Shown: one piece after another, positions 12,881 through 24,823 of the stretch | Layout of the letters: the number at the start of each line of letters is the position of its first letter | Position numbering within the stretch: the stretch's first letter is position 1 | Assembly: GCA_021613335.1 (NCBI GenBank) | Contig: JAJTWR010000266.1 | Coordinates: 4,298,501-4,362,500, forward strand | Reading direction: 5' to 3' | DNA from: Whitmania pigra | Taxonomy: Eukaryota; Annelida; Clitellata; Hirudinida; Haemopidae | Length of the DNA stretch: 64,000 nucleotides | The notes under the pieces: model-generated | What the model saw: the letters and a program-made list of their open reading frames with translations, nothing else | Database searches by the model: none | Told to the model about the DNA's origin: nothing | Position numbers and translations under genes: made by a program

Positions 12881-15800
12881 TAATAATAATAATAATAATA
12901 ATAATGATGATGATGATGATAATAATAATAATAATAATTAGCTCGTAATTTGCTGCTCTTGGACGTTCAGTTGGAAAGTTTGAACTTGGTGGTCTCTGGT
13001 TTGTGTTTCAATTCTTGGAGAATATCAAGGAAAGAAGGAAGGAAGGAATGGATAGATGATTGATTGATTTGATGAATGAACGGGTGTTCGACTGGGTGGA
13101 TGGTTGATTGAGTGAATGAATGAATGGATGTGGTCGTTGACTGCCCTCTTAATAAATCTTCAAAATTGTTCAATGGCTTGGGATTACCTCATCCATGAGG
13201 CATTGTTGTGTGCTTTTCAGATATTCTAAACTATTCAGTCCTATTGCACGAGTTGCACGTATTGTCTTGTTGACATGAATTCACTAATTAGAGTTTTCAC
13301 CATCGTTATCATTATTGTGTTATCGAGTAATGACTTGTATTGCTGTCTGACGTAATATAATATACTATTAATCAATAATAGTAATAGTTAATAATAAACG
13401 AATAACAATAACAATAACTATTGGCAGATCGATCACCAGGGGAGGTATCAGATGATGATGAATTGCATGAAGAAGGAGAATATTCGTCCAATGATGACAC
13501 AAGCGATGTTGACATGATGGCAGGTAACGATGATGATGATGGTGATGATGATGATTTTGACCAAAACGATGATGATGATGATAATGATGACAGGTGATGA
13601 AGACGGTAATGTGATGATGAGAAAAACTAGAAAGGGCAGGAACAGGTTCATGGCTAGGGTTGGTGTGCCAATGAATGTTTTTACTTGAATAAATACTTAA
13701 GTGAATATGCATAAATATTTGAATACTTAAGTGAATATTTGCATAAATATTTGAATACTTAAGTGAATATTTGCATAACTATTCGCCTCATCGTTTCTTT
13801 CATTGTTTAAATAGACAGCTTTGTTTTCCGTCTCTGGGAGATTTTTTAGTGGCATTTTTTTTTATCTCGAAGTTGGTATATGGCGTTGTCATGGTAAATG
13901 TGAATGTCTGTGTATTGTTACTGCGACTCATCAAATCCATTCCTTGTTGTAGTCGTTCCTGGTAGTTGAAGTCTTCATCTCATCAGTGTCATTTTAAGAC
14001 TAGTCTGCTGATCGTCATTTCCGCTTCATTCATTTCTCGGTTTTTCAACAACTTTGATTTTCTTTCTTTTGCAGCAAAAGAATTTCAAAGAAAAATTCGT
14101 CGCCCTCTTGAAGAGATTCAAAGTTACAGAGGAGGTCAGTAAGCATTGATAAGCGTCATCATCATCATCATCATCATGGCTGTCATCGGTTTTTAAGAGG
14201 ACATGATGGAGTTAATGCATCTATGGAGCGTTGATTAATGACTTTCTGTAGCAACTGATTTGAAAGGCAGAGACTCAATTAAGTCTGCTGACGTCTCTTT
14301 AATGACGAATTGATTAACTATTTTCTAAACTGCCAATTCTCTTATCCACTCTGAGAATCTAATGATTGAGTAATGATTAATTATACATGATGAAGGAGTT
14401 TTCTTCAATCTTGAGTTTCACATGGTGGAGCAACATAGCCAGTAAAACGCACAATGCAGCATTGTGTATGATGCAATGCAAACATTACATCTGTAATTCA
14501 AGATGTAACATTATATCTACAATGCAATGTTCAGCAGGTGAGATGCCATATGCCAATAATGTAAAGGATAGTGCCTTGCGTTGCTTTAAATTGTGAACAA
14601 GGACTCAGTGTTTGCAGTGCTACAACATCTGACTTTGATAATTTCTTCAGGCTTTGGAGTCAGCTGTCCAGGATCTAGGAGGAGACCGAGAATCGGGAGT
14701 AAATTACGCGGCAGAAGATTTGTTCGAGGATGTTGACAACCTGAGTGACAGCGATCCCGACATTGACACGCTCAGCATAAAGTCCACTCCGAAGCCAAAG
14801 TTGAGGTGATGCTATGTTTTCATCTTATTCGACAACTGTCTGAATGCTGTATTATACCCCAGCCATATTTATCACCAATATCATCATCACCTTTACAATC
14901 CATCATCATAACTACCCACCCTATGGTTTCCAGCTTGTGTATTGTGGCTAATTAACCTCCTACAGACCATTCTTTTCTGGAAAATGTGGAAGCAACATCT
15001 GTTTGGATGCAACAAAGTCCTGCAATCACGTATTGTTTTTTGGGATCTGTTATCATTTTCCACTTTCTAAACTTCGCGGCACTTAATGTTCTTCGATTGC
15101 TGAGACAAATGAACAGATTTTAATGATTGGATAATTTAGAAGATTGTCGCAATTATTTTAATGTCATGTCGTGTTAAGATTCTCTAATGTTGGTCTGAGT
15201 TATACACAAATTATCCAATGATCCAATTACGAAATGAAAGTAATTGGTTTCGTGTTTTGTTCCGAAAGGATGAGAAGAACACGGAGGACCATTCAACGAG
15301 GAAGGCAGAAGTTGATTCCAATCAGGTTTGTCAACTGCAGTCATCAACTGGCCTGGCTGGTTTTGATATTTTGCTGAAATTACTCAGTTATTTGCACGCC
15401 ACTAGCTACGCTTTTGAATCACAAGACGAGATCTAACATTGTTTTTGTTTACTTAACTGAATTTGTCTTTTGTTTTTCCGACAATCTCTTGTTTTTAGTT
15501 TCCTCTTTCTCCGTTAGTCCGTTACTTACGTTTACATCGGGCAGAATTTATCCGGAATGCAAAACGGAAGTTCTGCAGCCCCTTCCAAATCAAAACCATT
15601 CCTGGCCTTCCCTGTCAAGTCCTCCCCAATTTTTAAAGGACCACGCAGAAACCGCAGCAGTTCCTACGCTGGAAATCTGCTTCCACTGCCGACGGAAGCC
15701 CAGCGCAGGTGTAGCGTGAGCACTTATGAGACTGCAGTGAGTCATGCCCTCTTATGTTTGTTTTGGTGTGTTATTATTATTTCTATTATTTAGATCGCAG

Positions 15801-17765
15801 ATTAATACCATTGATGTTTCTTATTGTTGTTACCATAATTATTATTATTATCAGATCAGTAATGCTACTGAAGATTATTTATTATTGAAGTCCTTAATGT
15901 CCTTGATTTGTTCAAAGTTAGACATATTTTGCTGGCATGCATCATTTGTTCTTGAGTCTCCTTGTGTTTATTTACTAACCAATCGAGAAAGTCGAATGTT
16001 CGCAGCTAACAGTTTCAGACGTCCAATCGGTTTGGACCTAACATGCCTTATCGCATTAAATTATTTTAAATGCCATGTTAGTTCAGCTTAATTCGCACAT
16101 TAGTTTTTGTGCTGTTTCATGTGCCAAACGATGCATGAGATTGTTCCGGAAAAAAACGTCACGGTTTTGAATGTGACGTTTAAAACTGCAGCCAAGAAGG
16201 GTTTTCATGGATCAGATGGCAGCCATCTTGTCTTCGGATTATAACTCACCTGAAGTGGTTATCATGATTAACAGCCAGGAGTGGCATGGACAGGTGAGAG
16301 GATTAAATATATTATGTGCTGCTAAATTTTACCGATGCAGAGCTTGTGATGCTGCGAGCAATTGAACATCCTTTGTGGTTATTCTCACAATATATACTTG
16401 TGACATCACAATTCTCATTATTTATACACTTGTGACATCACTATTGGTTTTTATTTATTTGACCTCAGCAAAAAAGTCTTAATTGTCACTGAATCTTTAC
16501 AGCTCCTGGCGCAAGCCCTTCAGAGCACAAAGCACAGAGCCATCTGCACCTGTTCCCAATCGGAGGTCAAATCTGTTATTTCTGCCATCATCAACAGGAT
16601 TCAGAAATTGTGGTAATGTTTTCCATGTGTTTGCAATGAAATTCTGGTTACCATAGGCTTGGGTTACTGTGGATCATTTGTTCCTTTGAGGCGCATTAAT
16701 TTCGGCTTTGTGAATTGAAGCGATGAATAAATCATCATCTGATGCTTCAACTCCCATTAAGGAGTTTGTTTTCTGTTAACATTCATTTGTCTCATGAGCT
16801 AACTCAGGATAGCTTTATATAATTTTATATATACATTTATAACTTTCAATGTGAAGACAGAATCCTTACTTAGTTATTACAATGTTAAATATGAGCACAT
16901 TCAAAATGAAGAAAAATAGAAATTTGATTAAAAATTAAAAAAGAAATTCTAGCATCCATAATTATATTTTACACTTAGTGAATAATTATATTGATTGATT
17001 CTGGTCATTAGTCACCTATTTTGAATTAGTTTAAGTTATTTTAAATATTTTTGTAAGGAATTTGAACAAATTCATTCCAACTTCTGAGTCTTGTTGTCAG
17101 GTTTTACATTTCATTATATGTCTTTCTGTTATTTTAAATGACCATTAAAATGTCAGTTTGCTATCATGTTCGGCGTCCTTTATTTTGAACTGTTCGAATG
17201 CAGCAACAAGAATCAATCTCAAGAACTGCCAGTGAAGATTGCCATCATAGGAGGCGACAGTTACATCAGTTCTGTGCTCAGACCGTACGTAGAGTTGTTC
17301 TCCAACAAGGCATCGGATTTTGTAAATTTCGTTCGTTTCTACGTCATCCCGTTGGGTGAGTCAGAATTTATGTCGTGTCTTTTCAAATCTTCTTTAAATC
17401 ATTTTTTATTGCTATCAACATCTTGGGTATTTCTATTTCCTTAGTTGATTTTAGTTTGAATTGCTAGTCGGAACTTATAGAAAATAAATACATTGCAAGG
17501 TATTGAAAGTCCTATTCAGGCATCAAATTAAAACAGAATTATGAACGTTTTCTATTTCTTAACATGTTGTGTTGGCCAAAAATGCAAAGAATTTGCCTTA
17601 ACTTATTGATCCTTTCAACTGCACTTTACCTGAAATATTTTGTTTGCTATTCTGTCTATCGTTAATAACAACATGGGAACTGACATCAGGGAACTGAATT
17701 GTCTTTTGAAGATGACATCCAAGAGTTTTGTATTTTACCTTGTTGTTGCTATTATTATTATTATA

Positions 17766-17816
<51 letters not shown>

Positions 17817-20368
17817 GTTATTATTATTATTAATTTGCCAACCTTGTTCATTTTAATTATTTAAGTTGGTGATGATGATGATGATTGCAATCATAGTATT
17901 CTGCTGTAAGCATAGATTTTTGTTCGTGATGCAGGTGTGAGCATTATTGGCAGGAACCTATCAAACATGGATGCCAAGTACAGCACTCTCTTCAATGACC
18001 TGGCTTGGAAGGACAATGTTTTTGAGAGATACGAATTCAACAATCGTTTCAATCAGTCCATGGGTTTGAAGTTGCTGCCTGTTAACTGATAACTTTATTA
18101 AATTATTTTTTAAAGTTTACAATCTATTGATTTTGGATTGTTTAGTCATTATAGTTAGTAAATAATAAAATCAGATTTTTAAGTATTTTGTTGTCAGTAA
18201 TAAATTGCATGGCAGTTCAAATTATGCAACAGACATAGGTGAAGTTGCCTTGAGGGTGGTGAAGTACCTGAACAATGCACACCATGTTGTCCAGCTTCCT
18301 CTGGCAGAAGCCATCTTGACCAATAAGGACAAAGGGTAAGCAATACTCCTAACTGGAATCTACCACCCTTTGTAACTTACTTGAAATTCTGTTTGCAGAA
18401 TTGATGACACTTCCCACCTAATTGTTCCCTTCCTTGGGGTTGATACTGCCTTTGCAATTTTCTTGTCATTAGTTATTATTTGTGAATATTTGTAATAAGT
18501 TATTAACAACCTTTCAGGAGGTCAGACTTGGATTCATGGATTTCCCATCAGCAAACTTGTACTCTTCTGCTTTAGGTTGTTTTATTGCTTAGTCCTGATT
18601 TTAAATTTTGCTGAGATGATTTAGGCATTTATTTATTTATTTCAAACAAGGTTAAATGGCTGTTAACCACTTAAGTGACCAACAGTAACATGTAAGCAAA
18701 TAGAATAGCATAAAAGGGTAATACAGAGCTGCACCAGCAAAACATAAAAATAAATTTACCTTAAAGAAGGAAATTTTCATCAAAGTTCTTTGAATCAAAG
18801 GTGTTCATTTAAGTTAAGTTCACGAGTTAAAGCATGATTGTATCGACTTGTGCTAAATGTGTTATTCCTTCCACAAATTAGTAGCACATAAACAAATATA
18901 TGAAAATAATTAGGAGCAATAAATAACTTAGCAAATTAATCAAGTACAGAGAGTTTTACACAATGCTGTGCCTTAAAATTAATTGTCAAAATCTTGTTCA
19001 GATTCTGTGCAATAAAAATTCTGTTCTTTGATTTGAGCAAATGGAGTTTTGAAATTCCAGATTGTGATGAATCTGTGAATGTCAGCATGAGTCTGTCCAA
19101 TAGTCCACCGCAATCTAGTCACATGATCAGTCACATGCTGGCAGGGGATAAAAACAAGGATGCTTCAACTCCGTCAAGGTAAAATCGTGACATGAACCAT
19201 AGACATAAAAAAACATGAAGCATAAAAACAAAGAGAATTATAGGTTTTTAAATGATTATTGATTAAGAAGGTATTTACATTTATATCACAATCGCCATTT
19301 CAGCACGCACACCATCACGGACTACGTTTCCACACCTACATCTTCAACCAATCTCGACTCTTTCGACCTCCAAGTAGATTATTGGCTCATGATCAATTCG
19401 TCCTCTTCGGCTTCCAAGCCTGATAGCAGTGAACAGAAATCAGACTCAGGAGGTTTAAAGTTGCTGGGCAAGAAAGATCTCAAGTGTTCCCTCAAGACCT
19501 TGTTCCGATCCGTGCAGGTCTTCAGAAACTCTGGTCTGTATCTCTCTGGAGACGGCTTGCCTGGCAACCAATCGGGAGGTCTTTCCATGGTAGTGGTGAC
19601 GAGAGAGAAGAAGCAGAAAAGTATTATTTGTATCATTATTGAGATTGACTTTTGATATGTGCTCGTTTATGCGATGCATTTGCCCTTTTGTCGATTCAAA
19701 AAGCTGTCTTGAGTGGAAATTGTTTGTATGGGAAAGATTATTTGAGATTACTTGTGGATTTATTTTTTTTTCATTTTTCCTTCACTTTCGTGAATTGCAA
19801 ATGAGAATGTAGAGAAACCATCTTAGCTTTTCCACGACCGTAAAATTTCTAATATTTGAATTTATTTATTTATTTGATTAGAGTAAGTTGCATAAATAAG
19901 ATGACTTGGACTTAACTTTAATATTTAGATTATAAAACCTTTTATAGACGTGGTGTTCACCATCTAATAATCTCTTCCTACTTTGTTCCTTAGTCATGCG
20001 CATTGGGAAGAGATCAAAGGATGCAGAGGGCAGCAAGAGTCAGCAAATTGATGGCATCAGCAGATTGATTTGCACATCAAGATCACAGAACCATCCACTC
20101 AATGGTGAGCATTCAAATATCTTCTGAACTCATTCCAAGTGAGAGCTTTTAATACTTGGCTTTCAGACTTTATTAATGGCACATTTTTGCTATTTGGCAG
20201 CATTTACTGAAAATTTAATCCTGATTTGAAATTTCAGTAACAATCGATGGAGTTGACTGGGCAGGTATCAAGTTCTTTCAAGTTTCGAGTCAGTGGCAGA
20301 CCCACGTCAAGAGTTTCCCTGTTCTTCTCTTTGGAGATCTCACAACATCAACAACAAGCGTCCCCTGA
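7603..20368 (+). CDS. PACS: Phosphofurin acidic cluster sorting protein (PACS), complete, 23 exons
   Basis: Cytosolic adaptor that binds CK2-phosphorylated acidic clusters in cargo such as furin and links them to AP-1 coats. Exons: 7603-7682, 7751-7844, 9731-9820, 9911-10003, 10439-10619, 13428-13523, 13594-13658, 14075-14134, 14651-14805, 14966-15029, 15269-15325, 15545-15736, 16192-16293, 16503-16612, 17204-17355, 17935-18063, 18233-18335, 18399-18438, 18518-18575, 19061-19178, 19304-19620, 19994-20104, 20238-20368. Phases join into 865 residues (vertebrate PACS about 890-960). Seen: cargo-binding region ([28 protein letters not shown]), acidic Ser/Asp/Glu stretch (exon 6), [13 protein letters not shown], middle region, and conserved C-terminal domain ([50 protein letters not shown]) ending SVP-stop. 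Least certain: the exon 5 donor (10620), the 70-base intron 13524-13593, the exon 10 end, and exons 18-19. The start is the first ATG in frame before STWEVD. Confidence 0.95.
11071..11180. repeat. TTG microsatellite, interrupted
   Basis: Runs of TTG/TGT with GCAATG interruptions in PACS intron 5. Open frames through it (poly-Leu, poly-Val) are chance products. Confidence 0.9.
12045..12275. repeat. ATC/GAT microsatellite cluster
   Basis: An ATC run at 12045-12087 and a GAT run at 12251-12275 in PACS intron 5. Shorter ATC runs recur at about 8785, 9493 and 14157 in other introns of the same gene. Confidence 0.85.
12739..12940. repeat. AAT microsatellite, about 200 bp
   Basis: Imperfect (AAT)n with GAT interruptions, the longest trinucleotide tract in the window, in PACS intron 5. 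It gives a chance poly-Ile/Met open frame. Confidence 0.95.
13683..13781. repeat. Short tandem repeat, unit about 32 bp, 3 copies
   Basis: Three copies of a unit containing TTGAATACTTAAGTGAATAT and GCATAAATA, just after PACS exon 7, in intron 7. Confidence 0.85.
17751..17832. repeat. ATT microsatellite
   Basis: About 80 bases of (ATT)n in PACS intron 15, between exons 17204-17355 and 17935-18063. Confidence 0.95.
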
Positions 20369-21644
20369 GTTATGAATTTCTCTTAAAAGCTTTTTTTCAT
20401 GATTTATATAAATTTCTATTTCAGTATTACTTGGTTTGAGTCTTTCTATTTCTTTTATCAACAAGATTCTACAACTGAATTTTATCCTTTCGCTTTGTGT
20501 CCAACAAATTTTCCATCTAGTTGAATTTTACCTCAACCATACATTCTTCCACCACGTTCATTCTTGTGTTTGTAATCATCATCATTTTTAAAACCATTCT
20601 TGTTATTCAACACTACGATTAAGATGTTGACAAATCTATATGGAGGCTAATAGAGCCAGCTTAGAAGTGGTATGCTATGGTAAAGCCATAACCACTGATT
20701 GTACTTTGATTACGAGCACAATTAGAATGGAACTGCAAACAAACTAGAATCTTTTAAAAATGTCTTCTGTTTGAGGATAGCCTTCTTAGAAACATCAAGT
20801 GACGTCTGCTTGCAATTGAAAGCCATGTTAAGCAACAACATTGCAATTTGTTCTTTATTTCGACATGTTTTGTTAGGAGCTTTTCCATGGTGATGTCGTT
20901 TGTCAATGTAGTCATCCAATCAGTATGGATCCACAGAAACAGTCAATTGTTTAATTGGCCGAGCTTCTGTATGGCATGTTTTAAAGTTTCAACTTTTGTG
21001 CTGAAGTTTGTCCACTCTTTGAGAGAAATTTTTTCATGTCTTTCATTTTTGCACCCGCATCACATCTTCATTTAAGAATTATTTATGAATTTCAGCTCAC
21101 CTTATCTGGTAAAGCTACAACCCATTTGATTGGCTCGCAGTCATTATCCACTTTGAAACTTCAGCGTAATCTCACACACCTCCTTCCAACCACATGTTTT
21201 GAACCAGTTAGTTTTATTCAACATTTATTTAATGTTTCTATTCAATCTTGGAGTCTTTGTTGTTCATTTGTTCGAGATGTACATTTTCATCGTCCATGTG
21301 TTAGATGCATGAGATATCTCTGCTTAATATGCCGAATGCCGTTTGCGCTAGTATAATGAGTTGTCTTTCCTAGAACTACTGTAAACTGGTTTGTCTCAAC
21401 TGTTCAAGTCACACTTAGTCGCATGTACATAACTAACTCTGTTCGTCCGATGCTCGTTGTGAAATCAATGTATCGACGGAAAGTTACGAAGACACTGCTC
21501 GATGTTGTTACGTGGTTATCTCATTTGTTATCTTCTGATCTTGCACACATGAATCTGAGCCAAACAACATGTTTGTATTTATTTGACAAGCAAGTTAGCT
21601 TAATTTGTTAGTATTGCATTGGTGGGTAAACTGCAATGCCATCA
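20369..21644. other. Convergent 3' region between PACS and ESD
   Basis: The two stop codons face each other across 1.28 kb. The space should hold both 3' untranslated regions. Open frames here are short and unrecognised. A minus-strand AATAAA at 21578-21583 lies about 60 bases past the ESD stop; no clear AATAAA was found for PACS. Confidence 0.6.
21578..21583 (-). promoter_or_regulatory. Likely poly(A) signal of ESD
   Basis: AATAAA on the minus strand, about 60 bases downstream of the ESD stop codon. Confidence 0.55.
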
Positions 21645-23784
21645 TCAGGCCTTCAAATACTTGGCGTGATGTGCTACGTGGTCACTCATAAAAGTGGAGA
21701 TGAAATAGTAGCTGTGATCATACCCCTGAATGAAAAGATATAAAACTGTAAAGCATAAGCACAATGCAATACAATACAATACACTTCATAATAATCACCT
21801 CTTGCATCCTCAATATGACGGGGACTTTTGACTCTGCACAGGCACTCACAAAGTTCTCTGGCAAGAGCTGCTCTGCCTTTAAGAACTCATCTTCCTTCCC
21901 CTGCAAATGATCAAGAGTCCGTAAAATCTTACTTTCATAAACATTATCAAAGCCTATGTTTAAAGAGATGGTGGGAGGCTACTAATCGATATTAAGATAA
22001 GATTATGATGTAATGATATGCAGTATTAGTTATTAACAAAGTTACAACTGTTTGTGGGGATCTAGGCACAGTCTTTCCAATTTAATATTAGCTTAAGCAC
22101 CTGATCGATGAGAATATCTGCCAATGGACCTGAATATGATTTGACGAGGTGGCATGCATCGTAAGCCTGCAATTGTAATTAAAGGCTAAGATTTGAAACC
22201 AGAATGTAATGGAAATAAGGTAATTTTTATGAATTTTGTAATTTTATGTATATGTAGGACATGAAAATTTCATGAGACTTTGATTTGATCCACCAACTAC
22301 ATTTGATTTATGATTATTTTGTTGGGGTATCCCAATCCACATTCAGAGGAATAAACTCAAATGAGGAATTAGGTATTTCTCATATTTGTCACCTTTAACG
22401 GCTGAATGAATTTAGAAAAGCAGAAATATAAATTATATTACATTAATTTACAAAAGCAGAAATATAAATTATATTACACTGTAGATGTGTCAGGTTTACC
22501 AAATTTGTTTCGAAATGATCTTTATGCACAGAAACACATATTCCCCTCAGCAAGAATTTAGAGATTATTTTAAGAATATCAATGGTTTGCTTTCGTTGTT
22601 GCAAACAATGAAATTAGATAGAAATACTGATAGGTACCTCCCAAGTTTTTTTGTCATCACCAAGGTATCCAGCAAAGGCAAACTTTCCAAAAGAACACAT
22701 TGTGGGATTGCTTATTGGTGCAAAAGCAGACACACTCCTGTACTTTCCAGGATTTTTCAAGTAACAGATGAGTGCTCCATGTCCTCCCATGCTGCATCAG
22801 AGATATTTTCATTAAAAATAAACTTACAAATTTTAAAATTAACCCAAACCTGTGTCCCATAATGGACTGCCTGCTGGTATCAACAGGAAAATTCTTTTCT
22901 GCAACAGCTACCAACTGACAACACAAATTAACAATTAGCAATATACATTAAAGCTAAGATTACAGGATAGTTAAATAAGTAGGAAGTAGTAACATGTCTA
23001 AAACCTCTGAAGTGACATATGAATACATTCTGTAGTTTTCTTTCCACTTGTCCTGAGTTGCATTGAGATAGAATCCAGCTCCTGCTCCAAAATCCCATCT
23101 TTCACTTTCCCCATCAATGTTACAGCCCCCTAATTTTGTGTGGAAGACAACATTTCAGTTTAAAAAACGGCCTCCATCTTATTAACAGCAGAAATTAATG
23201 GAGAACTAATTAAAAAGTTGCATCTGCTTTTTCAGCTGATTTACTTGGACTGGTGTCAGGTCCCACAATTATAATGCCATGTTCGACAGCATACTTCTGA
23301 ATTCCGGACTTCTGAATAAAGTTTTGTTCTGTACATGTCAGACCTAAGTGCCAAAACGTTTTTAAATGTAAAGGCCTTGTCTTTCCTTTTCAATATTTGT
23401 TATAATATGGAACTATATAAATTGGAGTATTTTATCATACAAACCTTTTAAACCATACATTATAAATACAATGTTATTTTAATTTAATTATAAATATATA
23501 GGCGACATAGCACAACTGTGTCTGAAAAACAAACCTGAAAGCCAGTAGATTACTGGCAGTTTTACATCCCCTGAAGAGTCTGCTTGAGGAGGCAAATAAA
23601 CCGCAAATGTCATTTTACACTTTACCTCGACACTGAAAATTGTGAGGTTCCAGATAAGCTTGTAATATTAAAAATGTGAGCACATACAACTAAAGTTTTA
23701 AAATAACCTTTGGTGGGAATAGACGAGCTGAAATCCCCCATAGCATTTATTTTTAGAAACCTCCGTCAGAACTAAATTAGCCAT
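21645..23784 (-). CDS. ESD: S-formylglutathione hydrolase (esterase D), complete, 9 exons
   Basis: Cytosolic serine hydrolase that splits S-formylglutathione to formate and glutathione, the second step of glutathione-dependent formaldehyde removal. Minus-strand exons: 23708-23784, 23535-23632, 23245-23343, 23005-23129, 22850-22914, 22638-22791, 22101-22166, 21799-21900, 21645-21725. Phases join into 288 residues (human 282). Seen: [15 protein letters not shown] near the oxyanion region; the nucleophile elbow G-H-S-M-G-G with the Ser codon split by an intron (AG in exon 5, C in exon 6); Asp in DQGKEDEF; His in GYDHSYYF. All three catalytic residues are present, so it should be active. The start is the only upstream ATG in frame and gives the usual N-terminus. 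It converges with PACS. Confidence 0.97.
22409..22476. repeat. Two-copy direct repeat in an ESD intron
   Basis: A unit of about 35 bases (AAAAGCAGAAATATAAATTA...) occurs twice in tandem in the intron between ESD exons 6 and 7. Confidence 0.8.
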
Positions 23785-24823
23785 GCCCAAAAGTTTCGGA
23801 ATAGCCGACCTCTCGACATCCAGGACAGTTTAGCCTTTTTTTTACTGCTAAATATTTAGCATTTTAAGATAACATAACATTTTGCATTGCATTTTTTAAT
23901 CATTTTATTTTTTATTAGTAATTCAGCAATTTAATTGATTTATGCCATTAAAATTTCAGCTATTAAAGTCAATTTATTAACCTGTTAAATTCCATTAAAG
24001 ATTATTTTCAATATCAAAACTAATAAATTTCAAGGAAAGTGTTCCACAATACACGCTACTGATTAGACGCAAAAAAGTTCATCTCCAATTTCGTGAGGGT
24101 TTGTTACCCTCTTCCTCGAATAAAGCTAAGGTAACCAGACTGCTGCTCAAATGGCGATAGCTCACATAGCGGTTGCTCACATGGCTAACTTTATTCAAAT
24201 TAAATATTCATGTAATATGTCAGTACTCTTCCCTTTTTACATCCCTGGTGATGAATTCTCGTTCAACACTGATTAAAGCAAGATTATTGTGGAATAAAGC
24301 TGCTCTTAAAATATTTAGACTTAAGAAACAGTAATGTTTTTTTCATTCTTTGGCAAACGTCTGACCACGAATGCCATTTAGAACTGCTTCACTATTACTT
24401 GGGCTGGCAGGTGGGCCATCCATCCAACCGGTGTGTAATAATTGCTAATAATTTTTGCAGATCACATTTTTTTTATTTTGTGCTTTTTTACGAATGGGAC
24501 CCTCACGGTCCACGATCCCGAACATTTTTTTTCAGGCCGAGGCCGTTTGAGGGAAGTTCCTCGCACGATCTCAACCTGAATCCAGCTTCGCACGACTTTG
24601 GCATTTTTGGTATATTTGGGAGTTTCGCAGTTTATCGCCGTGGCGAACAGACAGCAACATAACAAACCATCGAGGGCTTTCAATAAGAAATACAAGTTGC
24701 ATTTTCGGCCTCGGTTTGACCCGGGTGTGAAAGCCTTGTGTAGGCTGGTAGGACGTGAATGCACTTTTTAATCAATCCACCATTTGTGTAATGCCCCTGC
24801 CCGAGGGCGCTCCCTGGCATAAC
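23785..24823. other. Upstream of ESD; host sequence left of the hAT insertion
   Basis: No gene recognised. An inverted copy of the dispersed repeat lies at 24074-24120. The last 450 bases are richer in G+C than the surroundings and hold open frames on both strands (24399-24662 plus, 24462-24764 minus) with no recognisable domain; this may be an older repeat into which the hAT element jumped. Confidence 0.5.
24074..24120. repeat. Dispersed repeat copy 3 (inverted)
   Basis: Reverse complement of the pattern at 5060-5170 and 6120-6232: TAGACGCAAAAAAGTTCAT... followed by GAGGGTTTG and a C-rich run. Confidence 0.55.

Noticed and set aside
12745..12948. Poly-Ile/Met open frame
   Set aside because: Chance translation of an AAT microsatellite within a PACS intron.
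24399..24764. Overlapping open frames on both strands in a G+C-richer patch
   Set aside because: No recognisable domain on either strand; could be an old repeat. Too weak to call a gene.
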